Below are positions 57,393-64,000 of a DNA stretch of 64,000 nt, piece by piece (position 1 is the first letter of the stretch; every line of letters begins with the position of its first letter). The stretch lies in NCBI RefSeq assembly GCF_003031675.1, contig NZ_PYWX01000071.1, positions 62,001 through 126,000 on the forward strand, written 5' to 3'. Source of the stretch: Pseudomonas palleroniana (GTDB lineage: Bacteria; Pseudomonadota; Gammaproteobacteria; Pseudomonadales; Pseudomonadaceae). The notes under the pieces are model-generated. The model was not told the origin of the DNA. It worked only from the letters and a program-made list of their open reading frames with translations, and made no database searches. Made by a program: the position numbers and the translations under genes.

Positions 57393-58763
57393 ATGCAGCT
57401 CTCTTCGCTCACTGCGGTTTCCCCTGTTGACGGCCGCTACGCCGGCAAAACCCAGGCCCTGCGCCCGATTTTCAGCGAATACGGTTTGATCCGTGCTCGC
57501 GTTCTGGTTGAAGTGCGCTGGCTCCAGCGCCTGGCCGCTCACCCCGCCATCAGCGAAGTGCCGGCGTTTTCCGCCGAAGCCAACGCTGTATTGAACACCC
57601 TGGCGGAAAACTTCTCCCTGGAGCACGCCGAGCGTGTCAAAGAGATCGAGCGCACCACCAACCACGACGTAAAAGCCATCGAGTACTTGCTCAAAGAGCA
57701 AGCGGCCAAGCTGCCGGAACTGGCCCAGGTCAGCGAATTCATCCACTTTGCCTGCACCAGCGAGGACATCAACAACCTGTCCCACGCCCTGATGCTGCGC
57801 GAAGGCCGTGATGACGTAATGCTGCCGCTGATGCGCCAGACCGCCAACGCCATCCGCGAACTGGCCATCCGCTTTGCCGACGTGCCGATGCTGTCGCGTA
57901 CCCACGGCCAACCGGCTTCGCCGACCACCCTGGGCAAAGAACTGGCCAACGTGGTGTACCGCCTGGAGCGCCAGATCGCTCAAGTGGCGGCCGTACCGTT
58001 GCTGGGCAAGATCAACGGCGCCGTAGGCAACTACAACGCCCACCTGTCGGCCTACCCTGAGATCGACTGGGAAGCCAATGCCCGCGCCTTCATCGAAGAC
58101 GAGCTGGGCCTGGGTTTCAACCCTTACACCACGCAGATCGAGCCGCACGACTACATCGCCGAGCTGTTCGACGCGATTGCACGCTTTAACACCATCCTGA
58201 TCGACTTCGATCGCGATATCTGGGGCTACATCTCCCTGGGCTACTTCAAGCAGCGCACCATTGCCGGTGAAATCGGTTCGTCGACCATGCCGCACAAGGT
58301 CAACCCGATCGACTTCGAAAACTCCGAAGGCAACCTCGGCATCGCCAACGCCCTGTTCCAGCACCTGGCCAGCAAGTTGCCAATCTCCCGCTGGCAGCGC
58401 GACCTGACCGACTCTACCGTGCTGCGCAACCTCGGCGTGGGTTTCGCACACAGCGTGATCGCGTACGAAGCCAGCCTCAAGGGCATCAGCAAGCTGGAAC
58501 TCAACGAGCAGAAAATTGCGGCCGACCTGGATGCTTGCTGGGAAGTCCTGGCCGAGCCAATCCAGACCGTGATGCGCCGCTACAACATCGAAAACCCTTA
58601 CGAGAAGCTCAAGGAATTGACGCGCGGCAAGGGCATCAGCCCCGAAGCGCTGCAAACTTTCATCGACGGCCTGGACATGCCTGCCGCCGCCAAGGCCGAG
58701 CTGAAACTGCTCACTCCGGCCAACTACATCGGCAACGCTGTAGAGCAAGCCAAGCGCATCTGA
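57393..58763 (+). CDS. purB: adenylosuccinate lyase
   Basis: A 456-residue fumarase-superfamily lyase acting twice in purine synthesis (SAICAR and adenylosuccinate). It begins MQLSSLTAVSPVDGRYAGKT and has TTNHDVKAIEYLL, SRTHGQPASPTTLGKELANV with the catalytic His, and the signature IGSSTMPHKVNPIDFENSEG. The frame is open upstream but 57393 is the family start. Ends at a strong terminator. Confidence 0.97.
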   Translation: MQLSSLTAVSPVDGRYAGKTQALRPIFSEYGLIRARVLVEVRWLQRLAAHPAISEVPAFSAEANAVLNTLAENFSLEHAERVKEIERTTNHDVKAIEYLLKEQAAKLPELAQVSEFIHFACTSEDINNLSHALMLREGRDDVMLPLMRQTANAIRELAIRFADVPMLSRTHGQPASPTTLGKELANVVYRLERQIAQVAAVPLLGKINGAVGNYNAHLSAYPEIDWEANARAFIEDELGLGFNPYTTQIEPHDYIAELFDAIARFNTILIDFDRDIWGYISLGYFKQRTIAGEIGSSTMPHKVNPIDFENSEGNLGIANALFQHLASKLPISRWQRDLTDSTVLRNLGVGFAHSVIAYEASLKGISKLELNEQKIAADLDACWEVLAEPIQTVMRRYNIENPYEKLKELTRGKGISPEALQTFIDGLDMPAAAKAELKLLTPANYIGNAVEQAKRI

Positions 58764-58782
58764 TCATCGCAAGACCCTTTGA

Positions 58783-58810
58783 GACGCCCGGCCGCGCCGG
58801 GCGTTTTTAT
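58783..58810 (+). terminator. terminator after purB
   Basis: The stem ACGCCCGGC/GCCGGGCGT and T5, 20 bp beyond the stop. Confidence 0.85.
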
Positions 58811-58847
58811 TCCAGTCTGAAAAGTGCTTTTTTTCAATAGGTTACAC

Positions 58848-60014
58848 ATGAATCCTGATATCCCTCTTCAACTTTTGGGCGGCATCACAGCACGGGAATT
58901 CCTGCGCGACTACTGGCAGAAAAAGCCGCTGCTGATCCGCCAGGCCATCCCAGATTTCGAAAGCCCGATCGACGCCGACGAACTGGCCGGCCTGGCCCTG
59001 GAAGAAGAAGTCGAGTCGCGCCTGGTGATCGAACACGGTGAACGCCCGTGGGAGCTGCGTCGTGGCCCGTTCGCCGAAGATGCTTTCAGCACCTTGCCTG
59101 AACGCGAATGGACCCTGCTGGTGCAGGCCGTGGACCAGTTCGTGCCGGAAGTGGCCGAGCTGCTGGAGCAATTCCGTTTCCTGCCAAGCTGGCGCATCGA
59201 CGATGTGATGATCAGCTTTGCTGCACCGGGAGGCAGCGTAGGCCCGCATTTCGATAACTACGACGTGTTCCTGCTGCAAGCCCAAGGCAAGCGCAACTGG
59301 AAGATCGGCCAGATGTGCAGCTCCGAAAGCGCGCTGTTGCAACACGCCGACCTGCGCATCCTCGCCGAATTCGAAGAGAGCGCCGAATGGGTACTGGAGC
59401 CGGGCGACATGCTCTACCTGCCACCCCGCCTGGCGCATTTCGGCATTGCCGAAGATGACTGCATGACCTATTCCGTCGGCTTCCGCGCCCCGAGCGCCGC
59501 CGAAGTGCTGACCCACTTCACCGACTTCCTCAGCCAATACCTGACTGACGAAGAGCGCTACACCGATGCCGACGCCCAACCGGCCAGCGACCCGCACCAG
59601 ATCCAGGGCGACGCGCTGGACCGCCTCAAGAGCCTGTTGGCCGAGCACATGAGCGACGAGCGCATGCTGCTGACCTGGTTCGGCCAGTTCATGACCGAGC
59701 CACGCTACCCGGAACTGGTAGCCGGTGAGGACTTGGGTGAAGATGACTTTATCAACGCCCTTCAAGACGGTGCGATTTTGGTACGCAACCCGAGTGCGCG
59801 CCTGGCCTGGTCCGAAGTCGACGACGATGTGCTGCTGTTTGCCAGCGGCCAGAGCCGTTACCTGCCGGGTAAACTGCGCGAACTGCTGAAGCTGGTGTGC
59901 TCGGCTGACGCACTGCACAGCGAAAACCTCGGCGAATGGCTCGCCGACGAAGACGGTCGCGACCTGCTGTGCGAACTGGTCAAGCAAGGAAGCCTGGGGT
60001 TTGCCGATGAATAA
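58848..60014 (+). CDS. roxA: ribosomal protein L16 arginine hydroxylase (RoxA/YcfD)
   Basis: A 388-residue JmjC/cupin oxygenase that hydroxylates an Arg of ribosomal protein uL16, using Fe(II), 2-oxoglutarate and oxygen. It has FLRDYWQKKPLLIRQAIPDF at the N-terminus, the iron motif HFDNYDVFLLQAQGKRNWKI near residue 130 (HxD), the distal His in LPPRLAHFGIAED near 195 and a C-terminal winged-helix-like region. The ATG at 58848 is chosen over one eight codons upstream. Confidence 0.93.
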   Translation: MNPDIPLQLLGGITAREFLRDYWQKKPLLIRQAIPDFESPIDADELAGLALEEEVESRLVIEHGERPWELRRGPFAEDAFSTLPEREWTLLVQAVDQFVPEVAELLEQFRFLPSWRIDDVMISFAAPGGSVGPHFDNYDVFLLQAQGKRNWKIGQMCSSESALLQHADLRILAEFEESAEWVLEPGDMLYLPPRLAHFGIAEDDCMTYSVGFRAPSAAEVLTHFTDFLSQYLTDEERYTDADAQPASDPHQIQGDALDRLKSLLAEHMSDERMLLTWFGQFMTEPRYPELVAGEDLGEDDFINALQDGAILVRNPSARLAWSEVDDDVLLFASGQSRYLPGKLRELLKLVCSADALHSENLGEWLADEDGRDLLCELVKQGSLGFADE

Positions 60015-60429
60015 GATTCACGTAAGTGTCGCGGACTGGCAAAAGGATATCGCTGAGATTCGGCGCATTCGTGAAGCGGTATTTATCGCCGAACAATCGG
60101 TTCCACCCGAGCTTGAATGGGACGCCGACGACGCCGGCGCGGTGCATTTCCTGGCATTCGAAGGCGACTTTCCGATCGGTACCGCCCGCCTGCTGCCCAG
60201 CGGCGAAATCGGGCGCGTATCGGTGCTCAAGGACTGGCGCGGACTTAAAGTCGGCGACAAGCTGATGGAAGCCGTGATCGGTGCGGCCGAGCAACGCGGC
60301 CAGCGCAAGCAGTTCCTCAGCGCACAGGTCTATGCCGCGCCGTTCTATGAGCGGCTGGGCTTCAAGATCGTCAGCGAAGAATTCCTGGAAGTCGGAATTC
60401 CGCATGTTGATATGGTGCGTGAGGGCTGA
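60007..60429 (+). CDS. GNAT-family N-acetyltransferase
   Basis: A 140-residue acetyltransferase of the YjcF/ElaA-like type: IRRIREAVFIAEQSVPPELE, DDAGAVHFLAF, IGTARLLPSGEIGRVSVLKD, the acetyl-CoA loop WRGLKVGDKLMEA and FYERLGFKIVSEEFLEVGIP-like tail with HVDM. It overlaps roxA by eight bases, so it is translated from the same message. Substrate unknown. Confidence 0.88.
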   Translation: MNKIHVSVADWQKDIAEIRRIREAVFIAEQSVPPELEWDADDAGAVHFLAFEGDFPIGTARLLPSGEIGRVSVLKDWRGLKVGDKLMEAVIGAAEQRGQRKQFLSAQVYAAPFYERLGFKIVSEEFLEVGIPHVDMVREG

Positions 60430-60446
60430 TTCAGGATCGAGTCGCT

Positions 60447-60534
60447 GCCATCGGGAGCAAGCCCCCTCCCACACTTGACCGAGTCATTCTTCGGAGCGCG
60501 GTCAAAATGTGGGAGGGGGCTTGCTCCCGATAGC
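60447..60534. repeat. REPIN (paired inverted REP)
   Basis: Two inverted cores about 40 bp apart; the centre contains a further short inverted repeat (TTGACC ... GGTCAA). It lies in the 229-base gap between the acetyltransferase gene and the secretin-domain gene. Confidence 0.92.
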
Positions 60535-60658
60535 TATTTCAGCAACACCAGCAATACCCTGCCCTGCCAGGGCATTTGCCGTCTACGATTCAATTTGCGG
60601 CCTGCCGGGCCGACAAACTGGCACTATCACGCCTAATTGACTCGCAGAGATAACGGAC

Positions 60659-61396
60659 ATGTCCCTACGCACCCTGCTCATCGCACTCCTCCTGGCCGCC
60701 AGCGCCCCGGCCGTGGCCGACACCGAAGTCGTCAACCTGAGCAATCGCACCAGCGCCGACCTCCTGCCCGTGGCGCAGAATTTCATCGGCAAGGACGGCA
60801 GCGTCAGCGCCTACGGTAACCAGCTTATCGTCAAGGCCGACCCCGGCAAGATCCAGGACCTGCGCGCACTGCTCGCGCAATTGGACACGCCCGCCAAACG
60901 CCTGCTGATCACCGTCGATACCAACGAAAACAATCAGCAAAACACTGGCGACAGCCAGACTCGCATCATCAGCTACGGCACTGCCAGCCGCGACGGCGGT
61001 GTCCAGCAGATCCAGGCGAGCGAAGGCGTGCCCGCATTGATCCAGGTCGGTCAGAGCGTTCCGCTGACCACCACCCAGCAAGACAGCTACGGCCGCCTGC
61101 AAAACCAGACCCAGTATCGCAACGTCACCCAGGGCTTTTACGTCACCGCCAGCGTCACAGGCGAGACCGTACACCTGAGCATCAGTACCAACCGTGACCG
61201 CATGAGCCAGGAACGTCCCGATGTAGTGAACGTCCAGAGCACCGACACAACCGTCAGCGGGCGCCTGGGCGAGTGGATCCCCCTGGCCGGTATCAATCGC
61301 GAGACCCAGGCCGACAAATCCTCCACAACCCGCAGCTACTCTACCCAGGGCCGCGATGACCTGACTTTACGGGTCAAGGTCGACACCCTGAACTGA
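60659..61396 (+). CDS. exported protein with a secretin N-domain-like region
   Basis: A 245-residue protein with a signal peptide (SLRTLLIALLLAASAPAVAD). Residues 22-90 resemble a secretin N1 ring domain (EVVNLSNRTSADLLPVAQNF, LIVKADPGKIQDLRALLAQL), and the rest has secretin-like strands (VPALIQVGQSVPLTTTQQDS, GRLGEWIPLAGINRE) but no membrane-pore region. So it is a periplasmic protein related to type II/III secretion secretins, not a full secretin. It is a stand-alone gene, present here in other Pseudomonas; role unknown. Confidence 0.82.
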   Translation: MSLRTLLIALLLAASAPAVADTEVVNLSNRTSADLLPVAQNFIGKDGSVSAYGNQLIVKADPGKIQDLRALLAQLDTPAKRLLITVDTNENNQQNTGDSQTRIISYGTASRDGGVQQIQASEGVPALIQVGQSVPLTTTQQDSYGRLQNQTQYRNVTQGFYVTASVTGETVHLSISTNRDRMSQERPDVVNVQSTDTTVSGRLGEWIPLAGINRETQADKSSTTRSYSTQGRDDLTLRVKVDTLN

Positions 61397-61891
61397 AGCA
61401 CCGGAAACTGACTGATGAGTCGTATTAGACCAAAGATGTAGTGCTTTAAAAAAAGCACTACAAAACATTTGACGATCGAAAAAAGCCTGGGCATGATGGC
61501 CTCGCTCCCGCTAATCAGGGGCCCTGGCAAGGGCCTTCGGATCGCCGCTCCAAGCTACCCACCCGAGCCGATTCGTGTCTGTACCGCCCACAAGGTGTGT
61601 TTGACGAGGTTGCGACTGGAACGAAGTTGTCCCGAGGGACGGAAGCCAACCAGGTAACCCGGCTACACACTGATGGATCGTACCAAGGCCCACGACGCCC
61701 GAAGACCGTTCGCAGTTTGCCCCTACCTGCTCAACTCCATCCTTGAGCCAATCGTTCATCCCGTCGCCTTCCCCGCCAAGCCCGGCTTGACCACCTGAGC
61801 TTCTGGTCAGCGAGCAGCCAAAACCACGCACTTACTACGTGGCTGGCAAATGGAATTTTCCACCTAGACCTATGCGACGAGGTTTTTCCCC
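61397..61891. other. intergenic region upstream of aceA
   Basis: About 495 bases without a convincing gene. The notable element is the palindrome at 61437-61462, listed separately. Short open frames in the interval have no ribosome site. Confidence 0.5.
61437..61462. promoter_or_regulatory. perfect 11-bp palindrome, probable RccR-type operator of aceA
   Basis: TGTAGTGCTTT, AAAA, AAAGCACTACA. The TGTAGT/ACTACA ends are the half-sites reported for RccR, the RpiR-family regulator that controls aceA, glcB, pckA and pyruvate metabolism genes in P. fluorescens in response to KDPG. The spacing here is 14 bases. There is no T-run after the right arm, so it is not a terminator. It is 430 bp from the aceA start codon, which implies a long leader or a distant operator. 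Confidence 0.55.
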
Positions 61892-63217
61892 ATGGCACTG
61901 ACACGCGAACAGCAAATTGCAGCCCTTGAAAAAGACTGGGCTGAAAACCCACGCTGGAAAGGCGTAACCCGCGCTTATTCCGCTGCTGACGTCGTCCGCC
62001 TGCGTGGCTCGGTTCAACCTGAGCACACCTTTGCAAAACTCGGCGCCGAGAAGCTGTGGAAGCTGGTCACCCAAGGTGCCAAGCCTTCCTTCCGTCCCGA
62101 CAAAGATTTCGTCAACTGCATGGGCGCCCTCACTGGCGGCCAGGCAGTCCAACAGGTAAAAGCCGGTATCCAGGCGATCTACCTGTCCGGCTGGCAAGTG
62201 GCAGCGGACAACAACTCCGCTGAATCCATGTACCCCGACCAATCGCTGTACCCGGTGGATTCGGTGCCGACCGTGGTCAAGCGCATCAACAACTCGTTCC
62301 GTCGTGCCGACCAGATCCAGTGGAAAGCCGGCAAGAACCCGGGCGACGAAGGCTACATCGACTACTTCGCACCGATCGTGGCCGACGCTGAAGCCGGTTT
62401 CGGCGGCGTACTGAACGCCTACGAGCTGATGAAGAGCATGATCGAGGCCGGCGCTGCCGGCGTGCACTTCGAAGATCAGCTGGCTTCGGTGAAGAAATGC
62501 GGCCACATGGGTGGCAAGGTGTTGGTACCGACCCAGGAAGCTGTGCAGAAGCTGACCGCTGCGCGCCTGGCCGCTGACGTCGCCGGCACGCCAACCATCA
62601 TCCTGGCGCGCACCGATGCCAACGCCGCCGACTTGCTGACCTCGGACTGCGACCCGTACGACAAGCCGTTCGTCACTGGCGAGCGCACCCAGGAAGGCTT
62701 CTACAAAGTACGCGCCGGCCTCGACCAGGCCATTGCCCGCGGCCTGGCCTATGCGCCGTATGCGGACCTGATCTGGTGCGAAACCGCCAAGCCTGACCTG
62801 GAAGAAGCCCGTCGTTTCGCCGAAGCGATCAAGAAGGAATACCCGGACCAACTGCTGTCCTACAACTGCTCGCCTTCTTTCAACTGGAAGAAGAACCTGG
62901 ACGACGCGACCATCGCCAAGTTCCAGCGCGAACTGTCAGCCATGGGCTACAAGCACCAGTTCATCACTCTGGCCGGCATTCACAACATGTGGCACAGCAT
63001 GTTCAACCTGGCGCACGACTACGCCCGCAACGACATGACCGCCTACGTGAAGCTGCAGGAGCAGGAGTTCGCTGACGCCGCCAAAGGCTACACCTTCGTG
63101 GCGCACCAGCAGGAAGTGGGCACCGGCTACTTCGACGACATGACTACCGTGATCCAGGGCGGCACCTCGTCCGTGACCGCACTGACCGGTTCGACCGAAG
63201 AAGAGCAGTTCCACTAA
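61892..63217 (+). CDS. aceA: isocitrate lyase
   Basis: A 441-residue glyoxylate-shunt enzyme that splits isocitrate to glyoxylate and succinate. The catalytic motif KKCGHMGGKVLVPT is near residue 201, with VNCMGALTGGQAVQQVKAGI near 73, IARTDANAADLLTSDCDP near 237 and the C-terminal active-site part YNCSPSFNWKKNL near 325. It competes with the two isocitrate dehydrogenases encoded at 50836-54813. It ends with the EEQFH tail typical of the family. Confidence 0.97.
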   Translation: MALTREQQIAALEKDWAENPRWKGVTRAYSAADVVRLRGSVQPEHTFAKLGAEKLWKLVTQGAKPSFRPDKDFVNCMGALTGGQAVQQVKAGIQAIYLSGWQVAADNNSAESMYPDQSLYPVDSVPTVVKRINNSFRRADQIQWKAGKNPGDEGYIDYFAPIVADAEAGFGGVLNAYELMKSMIEAGAAGVHFEDQLASVKKCGHMGGKVLVPTQEAVQKLTAARLAADVAGTPTIILARTDANAADLLTSDCDPYDKPFVTGERTQEGFYKVRAGLDQAIARGLAYAPYADLIWCETAKPDLEEARRFAEAIKKEYPDQLLSYNCSPSFNWKKNLDDATIAKFQRELSAMGYKHQFITLAGIHNMWHSMFNLAHDYARNDMTAYVKLQEQEFADAAKGYTFVAHQQEVGTGYFDDMTTVIQGGTSSVTALTGSTEEEQFH

Positions 63218-63280
63218 GCACCGAGCAAACGGCCATTGCGGCCGCATGGAAGACCTAACCGCAATGCCGCAAAACAATCA

Positions 63281-63309
63281 CGCCCCGACTGGTTCGGGGC
63301 GTTTTTTTT
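63281..63309 (+). terminator. terminator after aceA
   Basis: The stem CGCCCCGA/TCGGGGCG followed by T8, 64 bp after the stop codon. Confidence 0.85.
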
Positions 63310-63343
63310 GCCTGCCCCCCCTCCCGACACCATGAAGATCACA

Positions 63344-63434
63344 TTGTGGGAGGGGGCTTGCTCCCGATGGCGGTGTGTCAGCCGACACTTCTGAGGCTGA
63401 TCCAGCGCAATCGGGAGCAAGCCCCCTCCCACAG
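63344..63434. repeat. REPIN (paired inverted REP)
   Basis: Two inverted cores separated by about 46 bp, between aceA and the nuo operon. Confidence 0.92.
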
Positions 63435-63871
63435 GGAACGCAGGCTTTCTGAGGATTTTGCGCAAAACATTGATCCAGGGCGGTATCTGCGCAAGCCTGG
63501 TCGGTTATAAGGATCCGTTCAGGCAACTAAGCGGCACTCAAGCAAGTAACGGCAACTTCTGCGCCCCCACCACAAACATCCGCTTAAAACCCACCCAAAC
63601 AATATTCATTATCATTTAGAGCATGAGAACTTCTTTACAGCTAAAACAAAACATAATTGGTGAAAAGCCGGCTAATCCCCGCCCCGCAAGGGCTACAGCC
63701 CCACAAAGGTGCACTATGTGCTTATTCCATCGAATAATTTCGCTATCGGAATTTTACTTGCCCGGTGTTTAGCCATAAAATCACCGCGATTGATTGCAGT
63801 GCGACATATCGTCACTGCATCGTTACTTTTTCGAGCTCAGAGACCTTTGCTCTCTGTTAAGGATTTCCAGC
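63435..63871. other. upstream region of the nuo operon
   Basis: About 437 bases, AT-rich after 63590, with no gene seen. It should hold the nuo promoter. A weak Fur-box-like stretch (AATATTCATTATCATTT, 63601-63617) is the only pattern noted; the ribosome site AAGGA is at 63859-63863. Confidence 0.45.
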
Positions 63872-64000
63872 ATGACCGAAGCGACAGGACTCATGGCCCA
63901 CAACTGGGGCTTTGCCATTTTCCTCCTCGGTGTTGTCGGCCTTTGCGCCTTCATGCTCGGTGTTTCCAGCCTCCTCGGGTCAAAAGCCTGGGGCCGCAGC
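63872..64000 (+). CDS. nuoA: NADH-quinone oxidoreductase subunit A, partial (cut by window end)
   Basis: The first 43 codons: TEATGLMAHNWGFAIFLLGV, VGLCAFMLGVSSLLGSKAWG. This is the first membrane span and loop of NuoA in Pseudomonas, a core membrane subunit of proton-pumping complex I. The rest lies outside the window. AAGGA is eight bases before the ATG. Confidence 0.93.
   Translation, partial: MTEATGLMAHNWGFAIFLLGVVGLCAFMLGVSSLLGSKAWGRS

Overview
The window is chromosomal DNA from a Pseudomonas of the fluorescens group. This rests on recognised gene order and protein sequence: gacS next to ldhA, the block murB–kdsB–lpxK–exbBD–comEC, the block cysG–serS–crcB–rarA–lolA–ftsK, then aat–ate–infA–clpA–clpS–cspD–icd/idh–mnmA–hflD–purB–aceA–nuoA. 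Seven paired inverted REP sequences (core GTGGGAGGGGGCTTGCTCCC) of the type common in P. fluorescens lie between core genes. No database was searched; names come from recognised motifs, lengths and gene order.

Bases 1 to about 12,030 are accessory. The first 6 kb hold scattered single genes: a small membrane protein, a SnoaL-like protein, a GNAT acetyltransferase, an exported hypothetical, a DUF1176 protein and an orphan PAS-HWE histidine kinase. They are separated by long non-coding gaps that carry related copies of a minus-strand terminator. From 6.3 to 8.7 kb is a decayed prophage-like segment: a frameshifted HNH nuclease, a YejK-like gene broken by an amber codon, and that gene fused to what looks like the 3' end of a phage PAPS-reductase-like gene. 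From 8.7 to 11.3 kb three minus-strand genes are intact. The largest is a four-part protein (DUF7662-like, EVE-like, ScoMcrA-like head, HNH) that I read as a modification-dependent (Type IV) restriction nuclease. Upstream of it are a small zinc-ribbon protein and a membrane-anchored coiled-coil protein. A frameshifted, 5'-truncated tyrosine integrase ends 115 bp from a tRNA-Ser(UGA), so this is a tRNA-targeted island whose integrase is dead.

From 12.2 to 64 kb the window is mostly core. 12.2–20 kb covers envelope and competence genes (YccA-like, murB, LMW phosphatase, kdsB, Trm112-like, lpxK, ExbD/ExbB, ComEC). 20–26.6 kb covers signalling: a PirS/PirR-like two-component pair, the global sensor GacS, and LdhA. 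26.6–37.5 kb holds redox and housekeeping genes: a thioredoxin-like lipoprotein, ArsC, WrbA, a Tag glycosylase, TtcA, SprT, a CoA transferase, TusDCBE with YbiB, and a glutathionyl-hydroquinone reductase. 37.6–45.1 kb runs leftward from ftsK to cysG.

45.6–50.8 kb gathers the bacterial N-degron pathway: the transferases Aat and Ate and the ClpS/ClpA recognition and unfolding machinery, with infA and cspD. 50.8–63.2 kb surrounds the isocitrate branch point. Two unrelated NADP isocitrate dehydrogenases (icd, and the monomeric idh) are divergent, and isocitrate lyase (aceA) lies 8 kb away behind a perfect palindrome that fits an RccR operator. The window ends inside nuoA, the first gene of the complex I operon.
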